Positions 17,262 through 25,887 of a stretch of 64,000 bases of DNA are shown piece by piece. This DNA comes from Nostoc sp. NIES-3756. GTDB taxonomy: Bacteria; Cyanobacteriota; Cyanobacteriia; Cyanobacteriales; Nostocaceae. The stretch spans positions 372,001 to 436,000 of the forward strand of contig NZ_AP017296.1 in the NCBI RefSeq assembly GCF_001548375.1, in the 5' to 3' direction. Position numbers and translations under genes: made by a program. The notes beneath the pieces were generated by a model, which did not search any database, had not been told where the DNA came from, and was given only the letters and a program-made list of their open reading frames with translations. Position 1 is the first letter of the stretch; each line of letters starts with the position of its first letter.

Positions 17262-19334
17262 ATGATATCTGCAATACAACAACCAGATTACGCCACCCGC
17301 GATCGCCAAGGTAAAATCGCCTTCTACGTCCTCCTCTGGAAGCGCAAAGGCATATCTGTAGAACTATTCCAACAATATTGGCGCAATGTCCACGGCCCAC
17401 TTTGCGCCCGGCTTCCCGGACAACATCAATACTGGCAATTTCATCTAGCCCCCAATGATGGCGGTATCTGGCCTGCTGTTGATGGCATCGATTATACCTG
17501 TCCTGCAACAGAACAATTTCACGGCATTGCCGAATTAACCTTTACCACAGAAGCCGAACTTCAGGCATATAAAGATGCGTTTAGCATCCTCATGGCGGAC
17601 GAACACAACTTATTTAGTAAAGCGATCGCCTACACTACAACTTCTGGCAATTCTCAAACCTATATCGATCGCATCCCCACAGGTGAACCCAACGGTGAAC
17701 TTGATGTAATTAAGTTCCACGTTCTGGTGAAAAAAGCTGAATTGGTCAGTGTAGGGGCTTTCCGCAGATATATCACAGAAAGCTTTGCACCTGCGATCGT
17801 CAAAAGCGATTCTGTCCTCAAGTTCCGCCTACATTTGCTAGAAGAAGTAGACAATTCCCGCCCTGATGACGATGGGGTATGTCGTTACGAACCTGTAGAA
17901 AATCAGTATCAAGCAGCATTTGAAATTGCCTTTGCCAATCCTCTGGAAATGGAGAGATTCTTTGCTTCCAAGCAATACGCCAAGGCTGTCAAAGACCAAG
18001 CCAGATATATAGAACGCTTATATCCATTCCCAGAACGTGCGGCTTACACCTTTGTCTATGACGGTGAACCAACCCTCGCCGGACAGCGTAGCTCGAATGT
18101 AGCAGAACTCATCGCCAAAATAGGCGCAACTAATCAACTCCAACAGAATATCACCTCCTTATTCGCCACAACCCAAGAGGAAAATGACATGACTAAGCAA
18201 AATGGCAGTAACGGTAAAACATTAACCGCTACAGCCGCAGTCCCAGCCATCATCTCTACATCACAAGACCTAACATCACACAGAATCCACTCCACATATA
18301 GCAGTCCCGTTCATGCTTCCTTCGCCACTGTTTGGCAGATGATGTTAGATAAGGTGGAAAATCCAGGGCGTTATAATCCCGTAGCTTGTGATTATCAAAT
18401 TCTGGAGAGATACAGCAACGGAGTATTGCGCCAGATGAAGGCTGCTAACATGACAGTCAAGGAAATCATCACCTGGAACGAGAATACCGGAGAAATTAAA
18501 CATACATTAGTTGATAATCCATTTTTCGTAGGCGAAGCAATTAACGGCGTTTACAAAACTGAAAACGGTTCGCTTGTATTAACTTACACCGTAAATTGGG
18601 AACCGTACAATCAAGAAGGGCGGAAAATTGCTCAAGAAATTCGCACTAAGATTAGCCAAGCAGTAGAACAAGCTGTCCTCAAGGGTGTAAGTATCGCTGA
18701 ACAGCAAGAAGCACAAGCATCACCTAGAATTGCTTATGGTACTCAACCAATCCCCGATCAATTCCCCGGAACCATCTCCGAGTTAGCATTGCGCTTGTTC
18801 GCCAGAGGCGAGTCCTTTGATTCCCACGGATTCAGTGAGTTATTTACTGAAACACCAGTGTATCAGTTCGGTAACTATGCACCCTGCCTAACCAAAGCAG
18901 AAATTCAACAATCTACAGCCGCCTTCTTTAGCCAAATTGCCGCACTCTACCACGATATTAAAATGCTGTGGGAAGTAGGAAATACACTTTTCCTAGAAAT
19001 GGATGTAATTTACTGGCGTAAAGATGGTTCTGTCGTGTCGCTTCCTTGCTTCGATGTCTTCCGCGTTGAGGGTGGTAAATTCTCAGAACTGCGGATTTTC
19101 ATGGATGCGAATCCTGTAGGTGATGCAACTATTCCTGTTTCCTCCACATCTTCGGTATTTACAGGTAGCCAAGGTAATAGATTAGCCACATCATCAGACT
19201 TGATGAAGAAATTCTTTGCCGAACATCCAGAAGCGAAAACTAGAATAGCTAATGGCTTTACTCCCAAATGGGCGATCGCTGGCCCCAGATGGCCAATAAA
19301 TGGGACATCCATCAAGGGTTTACCACTGCGATAA
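17262..19334 (+). CDS. Double-EthD protein fused to SRPBCC and SnoaL-like domains
   Basis: A 690-residue fusion beginning with two EthD units that closely match those of the upstream gene (KIAFYVLLWKRKGIS, YWRNVHGP, FRRYITESFAP). Residues about 345-475 look like an SRPBCC/polyketide-cyclase fold (SSPVHASFATVWQMMLDKV, then VLTYTVNWEPY). Residues about 505-640 form a SnoaL-like domain (ALRLFARGESFDSHGFSELF, MDVIYWRKDGSVV). Three different small-molecule-binding folds in one chain suggests a multi-step cyclase or carrier. It starts 25 bases after its paralogue. The duplication kept the EthD part and changed the C-terminal partner. Confidence 0.78.
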   Translation: MISAIQQPDYATRDRQGKIAFYVLLWKRKGISVELFQQYWRNVHGPLCARLPGQHQYWQFHLAPNDGGIWPAVDGIDYTCPATEQFHGIAELTFTTEAELQAYKDAFSILMADEHNLFSKAIAYTTTSGNSQTYIDRIPTGEPNGELDVIKFHVLVKKAELVSVGAFRRYITESFAPAIVKSDSVLKFRLHLLEEVDNSRPDDDGVCRYEPVENQYQAAFEIAFANPLEMERFFASKQYAKAVKDQARYIERLYPFPERAAYTFVYDGEPTLAGQRSSNVAELIAKIGATNQLQQNITSLFATTQEENDMTKQNGSNGKTLTATAAVPAIISTSQDLTSHRIHSTYSSPVHASFATVWQMMLDKVENPGRYNPVACDYQILERYSNGVLRQMKAANMTVKEIITWNENTGEIKHTLVDNPFFVGEAINGVYKTENGSLVLTYTVNWEPYNQEGRKIAQEIRTKISQAVEQAVLKGVSIAEQQEAQASPRIAYGTQPIPDQFPGTISELALRLFARGESFDSHGFSELFTETPVYQFGNYAPCLTKAEIQQSTAAFFSQIAALYHDIKMLWEVGNTLFLEMDVIYWRKDGSVVSLPCFDVFRVEGGKFSELRIFMDANPVGDATIPVSSTSSVFTGSQGNRLATSSDLMKKFFAEHPEAKTRIANGFTPKWAIAGPRWPINGTSIKGLPLR

Positions 19335-19351
19335 ACCTTGGGTTAGTAGTA

Positions 19352-19365
19352 AGCACTTTAGTGCT
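19352..19365. repeat. Short palindrome AGCACT-TT-AGTGCT in spacer
   Basis: Lies between the EthD fusion gene and the mutarotase-like gene, within GTAGTAAGCACTTTAGTGCT. A related sequence (TAAAGTCCTTACTAC) follows at about 19381-19393, as in a common cyanobacterial dispersed repeat. No T-run, so not a convincing terminator. Confidence 0.45.
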
Positions 19366-19427
19366 GGGGAAATGAGGAATAAAGTCCTTACTACAAACAA
19401 ATTAACTAGATGATATTGGTATAACTC

Positions 19428-20492
19428 ATGTACACCTACGGCAGAAAACAGGGTTGTCGCATTAGCCTGGATTACACATATAAGGGAATGCAGATTGCAT
19501 ACTTAGAAAATGATTTGCTCAGAGTAGGTTTGTTACTAGAAAAAGGTGCGTCCATTTTTGAATTTACCTACAAGCCCTGCGATCTAGACTTTATGTGGCA
19601 ATCACCCATTCCTTTACAACGCCCTTTTGTCGCCACCAGTGCGTTGCCTGAAGGAAGCTTCCATGATTACTACTACGGTGGTTGGCAAGAAATACTACCG
19701 TCGGCTGGGTGGGCAAAGGAACCCTACATGGGGACTTATCAAGGCTTACACGGTGAAGTTGCCCTCTTACCTTTCGAGGCAGTGATCGCACAAGACACTC
19801 CAGAGCTTGTTACTTTAAATACACACACCCGCCTTTACCGTTCACCCTTAGTTCTTGAGCGGAAAATGTCTCTCAAACGCGGGATAGCAGGCTTATTCAT
19901 CCACGAACGCCTATACAACGAGTCAACTGGAGAATTTGCTGTTATGTGGGGACATCACCCTGCGATCGGCGAACCCTTCTTAGATGATAGCTGCATAGTC
20001 CAAACCCCAGCCGCCAAAGTCGACGTTATGGCATATCACCAAAATGGGTTATGGGAACCAGGTGGTGACTATGATTTCCCCAAGGTAAAGAATCGGCGCA
20101 CTGCACAAATGCAAGATATAACGCAGATTTTACCTAAAGATACTAAGTCAGTTGATGTAGTCTTCTTCAAAGAATTAACCGAAGGTTGGTACGGACTAAC
20201 GAATCAAAGATTGGGTGTAGGCTTCGGTATGGCTTGGGACAAAGAGTTATTTAAGTATCTTTGGATGTGGCAAGTTTACGGTGGACACACCGATTATCCC
20301 TGGTATGGACGCACATATAATTGCAGCCTCGAACCATTCACAAGTTATCCACCGACTGGTGTAAAAAACGCAGTAGAAAACGGCACAGCCTTAATTCTCA
20401 AGCCAGGGGAAGTAATCGAAACAGAATTAGTCGCTGTAGCTTATCAAGGCGAAGGAATAAATCGAATTAATCGTAATGGCTTGGTGGAGTAG
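19428..20492 (+). CDS. Aldose-1-epimerase-like protein (galactose mutarotase superfamily)
   Basis: A 354-residue protein of beta-sandwich mutarotase type: GLLLEKGASIFEFTYKP near residues 38-55, the conserved MWGHHPAIGEPF with a His pair near 180-190, and a late YNCSLEPFTSYP holding the candidate catalytic Glu. It would interconvert or bind a sugar, probably in the cytoplasm since no signal peptide is seen. It lies 93 bases after the second EthD gene in the same direction. This carbohydrate gene inside an otherwise aromatic-type set suggests a glycosylated product or linked sugar metabolism. Fold call is good; substrate unknown. Confidence 0.75.
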   Translation: MYTYGRKQGCRISLDYTYKGMQIAYLENDLLRVGLLLEKGASIFEFTYKPCDLDFMWQSPIPLQRPFVATSALPEGSFHDYYYGGWQEILPSAGWAKEPYMGTYQGLHGEVALLPFEAVIAQDTPELVTLNTHTRLYRSPLVLERKMSLKRGIAGLFIHERLYNESTGEFAVMWGHHPAIGEPFLDDSCIVQTPAAKVDVMAYHQNGLWEPGGDYDFPKVKNRRTAQMQDITQILPKDTKSVDVVFFKELTEGWYGLTNQRLGVGFGMAWDKELFKYLWMWQVYGGHTDYPWYGRTYNCSLEPFTSYPPTGVKNAVENGTALILKPGEVIETELVAVAYQGEGINRINRNGLVE

Positions 20493-20506
20493 TAACCCAC
20501 CCCTAG

Positions 20507-20526
20507 CCCCTCCCAGGAGGGGAAAG
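20507..20526. repeat. Palindromic repeat, second copy of the 10252 element
   Basis: CCCCTCCCAGGAGGGGAAAG, identical to 10252-10271, with similar flanking bases on both sides. A dispersed genomic repeat. Confidence 0.75.
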
Positions 20527-20549
20527 CGAGAAAAACTATTGACTGTTGA

Positions 20550-20616
20550 CTAATAACTAATAACTAATAACTAATAACTAATAACTAATAACTAATGACT
20601 AATGACTAATGACTAA
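20550..20616. repeat. Heptamer tandem repeat leading into a ribosome-binding site
   Basis: Six copies of CTAATAA (20550-20591), then three of CTAATGA (20592-20612), then CTAAGGAG, whose AGGAG is the ribosome-binding site of the SDR gene at 20628. A short tandemly repeated repetitive (STRR) sequence of the Nostoc kind. Confidence 0.9.
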
Positions 20617-20627
20617 GGAGTATTAAT

Positions 20628-21401
20628 ATGAAACTTAAAGATAAAGTTGCTATTGTTACAGGTGGTTCTAAGGGTATTGGTTGGGGCGTGGCTACAGTTT
20701 TCGCGCAAGAAGGCGCTAAAGTTGTGGTTGTGGCGCGTGATGCTCAAGCGGGAGAACAGACGGCTGAGGAAATTCGTTACAAGGGTGGACAAGCTATTTT
20801 CGTTGCTTGCGATGTCTCCAACGAGGAGCAAGTCAAAGCAACGGTGCAGAAAACCCTTGATACTTATGGGCAGATAGATATTCTAGTTAATAATGCTGGT
20901 GTAGGGATTTATAAGTCGGTGTTAGATACTACCAGCGAAGAATGGGATCGTTGTTTATCTATTGACCTCAAGAGTGTATTCCTCTGCTCCAAGTATGTCA
21001 TCCCTCACATGCAAACATTGGGCAAAGGTGCAATCATCAATATGTCTTCAGTACACTCTCGTTCTACAGTCGGTTCAGTTGCACCTTATGTCGCCTCCAA
21101 AGGTGGAATTACAGCTTTAACTCGTAACATGGCAATTGATTACGGCCCAGTCATCCGAGTTAATACCATTTCCCCAGGCTGGGTGCTGACACCTTTAATT
21201 CAAGGCATCTTCGATAGTAGCGATCGCCCAGCCGAAAAGCAACGCCTGATTGAAGAAAGACAAGTCATGAAGCGTATCGGCACACCAGAAGATATCGGTT
21301 ACGCTGCAGCCTTCCTAGCCAGCGATGAAGCCTCTTTCATCACAGGTACAGAGCTTTTTGTAGACGGTGGTTTAACAGCTCAACTTGAAGAAACTTGGTA
21401 G
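20628..21401 (+). CDS. Short-chain dehydrogenase/reductase (classical SDR)
   Basis: A 257-residue classical SDR: cofactor motif TGGSKGIGWG near residues 13-22, DVSNEEQV, NNAGVGIY, catalytic Ser in INMSSVHS, and YVASKGG supplying Tyr and Lys. It should oxidise or reduce an alcohol or ketone using NAD(P). A basic Arg (VVARDAQ) after the second strand favours NADP. ATG 20628 follows AAGGAG at the end of a heptamer repeat. It sits between the mutarotase-like and VOC genes in the putative small-molecule cluster. Fold and activity class are firm; the substrate is not. Confidence 0.95.
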   Translation: MKLKDKVAIVTGGSKGIGWGVATVFAQEGAKVVVVARDAQAGEQTAEEIRYKGGQAIFVACDVSNEEQVKATVQKTLDTYGQIDILVNNAGVGIYKSVLDTTSEEWDRCLSIDLKSVFLCSKYVIPHMQTLGKGAIINMSSVHSRSTVGSVAPYVASKGGITALTRNMAIDYGPVIRVNTISPGWVLTPLIQGIFDSSDRPAEKQRLIEERQVMKRIGTPEDIGYAAAFLASDEASFITGTELFVDGGLTAQLEETW

Positions 21402-21427
21402 TAACAATTCAAAATTCAAAATTCAAT

Positions 21428-21934
21428 ATGCTAGAAGGCTTATTTCACTGCAACATTAACGTCACCGATTTAGATCGCTCGATATTATTCTACGAAATGC
21501 TGGGATTCAAGGTAATCGTAGACTTCCGCGAAGGTATGAGTAGCCCAGAATTAGCCACAGCTTTGGGATTATCTCAAGCTCAACTCAGAGGCGTACATCT
21601 CAGCGTAGGAGATGACCCAAACCTAACCCGCATCGACCTTGTAGAGTTCCAAAACCCCCGCACAGAAGGACGACCTTACACCCATCTCCACCACACAGGA
21701 ATTAATCGTGTTTCGATTCGTACTACCAGTCTCCACCAAACATACAGGGAACTCAAAGCCAAGAGAGTAAACTTCTTCTCCGAACCAGTCACACTACCAG
21801 GCACAACCTTCACCTTTGTTTGTTTCACTGACCCCGATGGCACTGTACTACAACTGGTTGAAGGCAGTTTATCACCAGCAACTAAAGCCAATGATCCCAC
21901 TTGGGGAGAACTTCATCTGAGTTTGGTTGAGTAA
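21428..21934 (+). CDS. VOC family (glyoxalase/dioxygenase-like) protein
   Basis: ATG 21428 gives MLEGLFHCNINVTDLDRSI, the usual start of a VOC module; an upstream frame extension only reads the spacer repeat. The 168-residue protein has the paired beta-alpha-beta-beta-beta layout: HCNINVTDLDRSILFYEMLGF in the first half and HTGINRVSIRTT then FFSEPVTLP and DPDGTVLQLVEG in the second. Candidate metal ligands are a His in the first strand, a His in the second half and the late Glu. Such proteins include glyoxalases and extradiol-type dioxygenases. Its place next to SDR and DoxX genes fits aromatic-compound chemistry. Confidence 0.88.
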   Translation: MLEGLFHCNINVTDLDRSILFYEMLGFKVIVDFREGMSSPELATALGLSQAQLRGVHLSVGDDPNLTRIDLVEFQNPRTEGRPYTHLHHTGINRVSIRTTSLHQTYRELKAKRVNFFSEPVTLPGTTFTFVCFTDPDGTVLQLVEGSLSPATKANDPTWGELHLSLVE

Positions 21935-21971
21935 ACCCCACAAATAGAGATTGATTAAGGTATAGATACTC

Positions 21972-22409
21972 ATGGCAATACAAGATTTATTTCCACCAAT
22001 CATCGACGGTTTTCAAGGATGGGGTCTTTTAGTTGCCAGACTCATCTGGGGTACAGTAATCGTACTTTACGGATGGCGAATGGTAAAAAATCCTCTGCAT
22101 TGGATGGACAGAGGCGGTAAACCTTCCGGCTTTCCAGCATTTCTACAAGCCATCGGAGCATTAACAATTTTTGGCGGAGGAATTGCCATCATCGCCGGAT
22201 TTCTCACACCACTAGCCGCCCTTGGACTTGCAGGCGCAATGGCAGTTGCCCTATGGCTGCACATATCACATGGCGAACCCCTAATTAAACCCCAACCAGA
22301 TGCCCCAGGCGATTCTTACGAAGCATCACTAGTATACCTAGCGATCGCCCTCCTTTTCCTCCTCACAGGCCCCGGTCATCTCTCCTTAGACTCTCTTCTC
22401 TTCAAATAA
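21972..22409 (+). CDS. DoxX family membrane protein
   Basis: A 145-residue protein with four membrane segments (about 20-40, 57-78, 82-98, 120-138) and the DoxX-type RLIWGTVIVLYGWRMVKNP start. DoxX proteins are small integral membrane proteins connected with quinone or thiosulfate redox chemistry, but many have no assigned role. It follows the VOC gene by 37 bases. In this cluster it is the only predicted plasma-membrane protein other than the PEP-CTERM set, so it might link the soluble enzymes to the quinone pool. That last point is inference. Confidence 0.85.
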   Translation: MAIQDLFPPIIDGFQGWGLLVARLIWGTVIVLYGWRMVKNPLHWMDRGGKPSGFPAFLQAIGALTIFGGGIAIIAGFLTPLAALGLAGAMAVALWLHISHGEPLIKPQPDAPGDSYEASLVYLAIALLFLLTGPGHLSLDSLLFK

Positions 22410-22441
22410 CTCCGCTCTTAAACCTGCAAGGAACCCAAATC

Positions 22442-23455
22442 ATGCCACCAAATTGGTATAAAATCTTATCTTTAACTGCGGCGATCGCCACCTTAAACCT
22501 CACCTCAGCAAAAGCTCAAGCCGCCTTTCTAGTCAGCAGTCGAGGCACCAACAGCGTCTTAGCTTATAACGAAAAAAACGGTAACTTCCTTGGCACTTTT
22601 GTTACTCCTGGTAACGGACTAAACGGCCCAGATGGTTTAGCGATCGGCCCAGATGGTAATCTCTACGTAGCCAACCTGTTTGGTAATAGCATCCTCCGTT
22701 ACAACGGTAACACTGGTAAATTCATCGATGTTTTTGTTCCTACTAGTAGCGGTGGTTTAGATGAACCAGTAGATATCCGCTTCGGCCCCGACGGCTACCT
22801 TTACGTTACTAGTGTTGAAAGTAACAGTGTTTTGCGTTACAACGGTCAAACAGGCGCATACATTGATGCTATCAACGAAGGGTTAAAACAACCACTAGGT
22901 ATAGCATTCGGCAAGAATCATGACCTCTACGTTACTAGTCGTAATCAAAGTAACGTGCGACGTTATGACATCCAGACCAAAGTTTTAATTGATACTTTCA
23001 TTCCTAGCGGTAGCGGTGGACTTGATTTGGCTAGTGGCATAAATTTCGGCTCAGACGGCAATCTTTACGTCAGTAGTTTCCGAAATAATAGTGTTTTGCG
23101 CTACAACTGTGAAACTGGCGAATTTATTGATAGCTTTGTATCCAATGGTAGCGGTGGTCTGGTAGGGACAGGCGCAGTTGTCTTTGACGATAAAGGTAAT
23201 TTATATGCAACTGGTCTGTTAAGTAATAATGTCTTAGTTTACAACGGTGAGAACGGCGAATTTATCGATGCTTTTGTCCCTAGTGGTAGTGGCGGACTAA
23301 AAACTCCCGTATTAGGAGTGGTATTTGCCCCTAACGCTAATCCAGAATCTGTCCCTGAACCGACTGCTGAATCAAGCTTATTACTCTTAGGTGCTGTTGG
23401 TATAGGTGCAACATTGAAGCAGCAAAGAAAGAAACAACATTGCCGCATTTCATAA
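22442..23455 (+). CDS. Exported beta-propeller protein with PEP-CTERM anchor (first of three)
   Basis: A 337-residue protein: signal peptide to about residue 28 (AQA cleavage region), then about six NHL/SMP-30-like propeller blades with the recurring GPDGNLYV / SNSVLRYNGQTG pattern, and a C-terminal sorting tail: VPEP, a hydrophobic stretch (SLLLLGAVGIGATL) and basic residues (KQQRKKQ). PEP-CTERM tails direct export and, in other bacteria, exosortase processing with exopolysaccharide. The protein is likely periplasmic or surface-bound and binds or acts on a small ligand. Two close paralogues lie at 23495 and 26844. Confidence 0.88.
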   Translation: MPPNWYKILSLTAAIATLNLTSAKAQAAFLVSSRGTNSVLAYNEKNGNFLGTFVTPGNGLNGPDGLAIGPDGNLYVANLFGNSILRYNGNTGKFIDVFVPTSSGGLDEPVDIRFGPDGYLYVTSVESNSVLRYNGQTGAYIDAINEGLKQPLGIAFGKNHDLYVTSRNQSNVRRYDIQTKVLIDTFIPSGSGGLDLASGINFGSDGNLYVSSFRNNSVLRYNCETGEFIDSFVSNGSGGLVGTGAVVFDDKGNLYATGLLSNNVLVYNGENGEFIDAFVPSGSGGLKTPVLGVVFAPNANPESVPEPTAESSLLLLGAVGIGATLKQQRKKQHCRIS

Positions 23456-23494
23456 GCAAATCTGATGTTTGCAAAATCTCATCAAGGAATTAAT

Positions 23495-24496
23495 ATGTTG
23501 CGTCACATATCTAAAATTCTCACTTTGACGATAGTTGTTGCAGTTTTAGGTCTTAGCAATGCTAAAGCTGAAGCCGTTTTGCTAGTCAGTGGTAGCGATG
23601 GTACAAGCCGGAGTATCCGGGCGTATGATGACAAAACAAGCGAGTTTATTAAAACTTTGATTACAGCCGGAAATGATTTAGTTGCACCCGATGGACTAAC
23701 TATTGGCCCAGATGGCAACCTTTATGTCGCCAACTTTGGTAATAACATCCCCCGTTTTAATCCGAAAACAGGTGAATTTATTGACATCTTTGTTTCCGCA
23801 GGTAGCGGAGGGTTAGCAGGTTCTAATGAACTAACTTTCGGCCCAGATGGCAACCTCTACGTCGCTAGTCTTGAAGGTAATACCATACGACGTTATAACG
23901 GTAAAACTGGCGCTTTCATCAACAACTTTACAAATGTCACCACACCTTTAGATTTGACTTTTGGTAAAGACGGTAAACTGTATATCACCAGCCGTGATCT
24001 AAGCAGCGTTTTACGTCTTGATGTACAGACTGGTGGAGTTGATACTTTTGTAGCTAGTAATAGTGGTGGGTTGAGTACCGCTACAGGTTTGACCTTTGGA
24101 AAAGATGGAAACCTCTACGTCAATAGTTTCTTAACTAATAAAACCTTACGTTATGACGGTCAAACTGGCGAATATATAGATACGTTCGTCAGTTCAGCCG
24201 GAGAACTGTTAGGCCCGGCTGGTATCAGCTTCGGCCCAGACGGTAATCTCTACGTCAATGGCGTTAATAGCAATAATGTTGTACGTTATGACGGCAAAAC
24301 GGGTGCTTTAATTGATACTTTTGTCCCTGCTGGTAGTGGTGGATTACAACGTCCCGTTTTAGGTCAAATCTTTGTCTCAACCTCTGTTCCTGAATCTGGT
24401 GCTGAGTTAGGTCTGTTAGGTTTTGGTGCTGTTTGTGTGGGTTTAGGTATGAAGCGCCATCTCAAAAAACAGCAGATTTTAGTTAATAAATTTTAA
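23495..24496 (+). CDS. Exported beta-propeller protein with PEP-CTERM-like anchor (second)
   Basis: ATG 23495 follows AAGGAATTAAT and starts the signal peptide (MLRHISKILTLTIVVAVLG), so the earlier ATG at 23465 is less likely. Five to six propeller blades share the GPDGNLYV and RRYNGKTGAF pattern with the upstream gene. The C-terminus has VPES rather than VPEP, then GLLGFGAVCVGLGM and basic residues, so the sorting signal is slightly divergent. It is 39 bases downstream of its paralogue, a tandem duplication within the cluster. It probably shares the exported ligand-binding role. Confidence 0.87.
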   Translation: MLRHISKILTLTIVVAVLGLSNAKAEAVLLVSGSDGTSRSIRAYDDKTSEFIKTLITAGNDLVAPDGLTIGPDGNLYVANFGNNIPRFNPKTGEFIDIFVSAGSGGLAGSNELTFGPDGNLYVASLEGNTIRRYNGKTGAFINNFTNVTTPLDLTFGKDGKLYITSRDLSSVLRLDVQTGGVDTFVASNSGGLSTATGLTFGKDGNLYVNSFLTNKTLRYDGQTGEYIDTFVSSAGELLGPAGISFGPDGNLYVNGVNSNNVVRYDGKTGALIDTFVPAGSGGLQRPVLGQIFVSTSVPESGAELGLLGFGAVCVGLGMKRHLKKQQILVNKF

Positions 24497-24517
24497 TTAC
24501 GCTAAGGAATATCAATC

Positions 24518-25189
24518 ATGTTCCGCTCCCATACGTGGTTAGCGCCGCTAGTTCTATCGTTAGTCAGTTTTAGTAGTGTTGAAAAAGCGATCGCGCAAAC
24601 TACCTTACCATTTAACGCCAATTACGACACTTTAAATACCCTTGAGTTTATTCCTAATACTCCTGGTATCCTCAAAGCAGTCCTCTCTGGTGAAAGTACT
24701 GATGCTAACTATGGTCTAACTCAAGTTACAGGCTTAACCTACGGTCAGTTCGATTCTAATACAGGTATTTTTCGATTCAACACAGACCCTACAGCATTTG
24801 GTTTACAAGGTTTTTCTCAAGGGTTCGTCAAGCTTTTCGGTAGTAATAACGACAGCCTAATAGGGTCTGATGAACTTACTGGCTTGACTGATTTCCAGAA
24901 TCTAATAGTTACTGCTACTGGTGTATTTAATATCACTGGCGGCGAGGGTAAATTCAGGGGTGCTAGTGGCACATTGGACTTGTTTGAGTTTGACCAACTA
25001 GACCCCAATTTCGACCTGACTCAGCCTATCAGGGGACGGGTGACTGTAAGCGGTTCTTTTCAAATAACTCCTGTACCTGAGCCAAGTTATACAACTACTT
25101 TGGTTGGTCTGTTTGGTGTAGGTGTTTTGTGGAGAGCGAAACGCAGAGGTACAGAGAGGATATCGCAAAGTAACGCAGAGAATTTTTAG
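24518..25189 (+). CDS. PEP-CTERM exported protein, non-propeller
   Basis: A 223-residue protein with a signal peptide (about 1-26), a beta-rich middle containing LTGLTDFQNLIVTATGVFNITGGEGKF-type strands reminiscent of cyanobacterial secreted domains of unknown function, and a C-terminal PEP-CTERM tail (PVPEPSYTT, hydrophobic GLFGVGVLW, basic RAKRR). It does not show the propeller pattern of its neighbours. It is 21 bases after the second propeller gene, so it is likely co-transcribed. Export is well supported; the role is unknown. Confidence 0.8.
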   Translation: MFRSHTWLAPLVLSLVSFSSVEKAIAQTTLPFNANYDTLNTLEFIPNTPGILKAVLSGESTDANYGLTQVTGLTYGQFDSNTGIFRFNTDPTAFGLQGFSQGFVKLFGSNNDSLIGSDELTGLTDFQNLIVTATGVFNITGGEGKFRGASGTLDLFEFDQLDPNFDLTQPIRGRVTVSGSFQITPVPEPSYTTTLVGLFGVGVLWRAKRRGTERISQSNAENF

Positions 25190-25382
25190 AGTTAGTTAAC
25201 TCTTTTTCCCACTCCCTGCTCCCCACTCCCGGTTGGTGAGCGCAGTCGTTCGACGAAGTCGTTCCCGAAGGGTACCAACACTCCCTTATTCTTCATGGAG
25301 GTGCTTATGAGCAATACAAGTTAGTCAATTACTTTTGCTCTAGTTCTGATACACACAATTACAAAATCATGGAGTTGAATTT

Positions 25383-25766
25383 ATGTCATTAACTACAACT
25401 AAGTCCGCTAAAGTCCAAACTGTTGAAACTTTATTTGATGCAATGAAAAGACAAGATTGGGCAACCATCAAATCTTGTTTAACCGATGATGTACTCTATC
25501 GAGTTGGTTCTTCTGATCCTTTATATGGGCATCAAGCTGTGCAAGATTACTTGTCTATCTTATATCAACAAGTGAGATTTGAATCTGCGGATGTAAAACA
25601 AATTGTAGAGCCTGAAGGTCAAGTAATTTTTGAAATGGATACTCATTATGTGCGTTTGCAAGATAACGAACCCATTTCTTTTGCTTGTACCGATATTATG
25701 CGATTTCAAGGTAGCAAAATTCGTGAATGGCGGGTTTATGTTGACTTGTCACCCATGTTTACTTAA
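25383..25766 (+). CDS. SnoaL/NTF2-like protein
   Basis: A 127-residue stand-alone NTF2-fold protein: an opening helix with TVETLFDAMKRQDWATIKSCL, DDVLYRVGSSDPLYGHQAVQDYL, and alternating strands ending in REWRVYVDLSPMF. SnoaL-type members act as cyclases, isomerases or ligand-binding proteins on polyketides and steroids; NTF2-like proteins are otherwise diverse. It is the third SnoaL-like unit in this cluster after the two EthD fusions, which strengthens the idea of an aromatic or polycyclic substrate. About 190 bases of spacer with a dispersed repeat separate it from the previous gene. Confidence 0.82.
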   Translation: MSLTTTKSAKVQTVETLFDAMKRQDWATIKSCLTDDVLYRVGSSDPLYGHQAVQDYLSILYQQVRFESADVKQIVEPEGQVIFEMDTHYVRLQDNEPISFACTDIMRFQGSKIREWRVYVDLSPMFT

Positions 25767-25809
25767 TAGTTTCTAGTCTCTAGAAATTGCTGTTCTGAAT
25801 GTTTCTTGT

Positions 25810-25830
25810 AGGGTAGGCATCTTGCCTGCC
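25810..25830. repeat. Dispersed palindromic repeat (GGCA-TCT-TGCC type)
   Basis: GGGTAGGCATCTTGCCTGCC, with a related copy at 30662-30682. Typical short cyanobacterial spacer palindrome. Confidence 0.6.
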
Positions 25831-25887
25831 CCAAAAATACAAAAAACAAAATTATTCTCATAACTCATCACACCAAAGGAATTAATC

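Noticed and set aside
20550..20616. Possible CRISPR array
   Set aside because: Direct heptamer tandem repeats without spacers; the same holds for 60343-60382. No cas genes seen.
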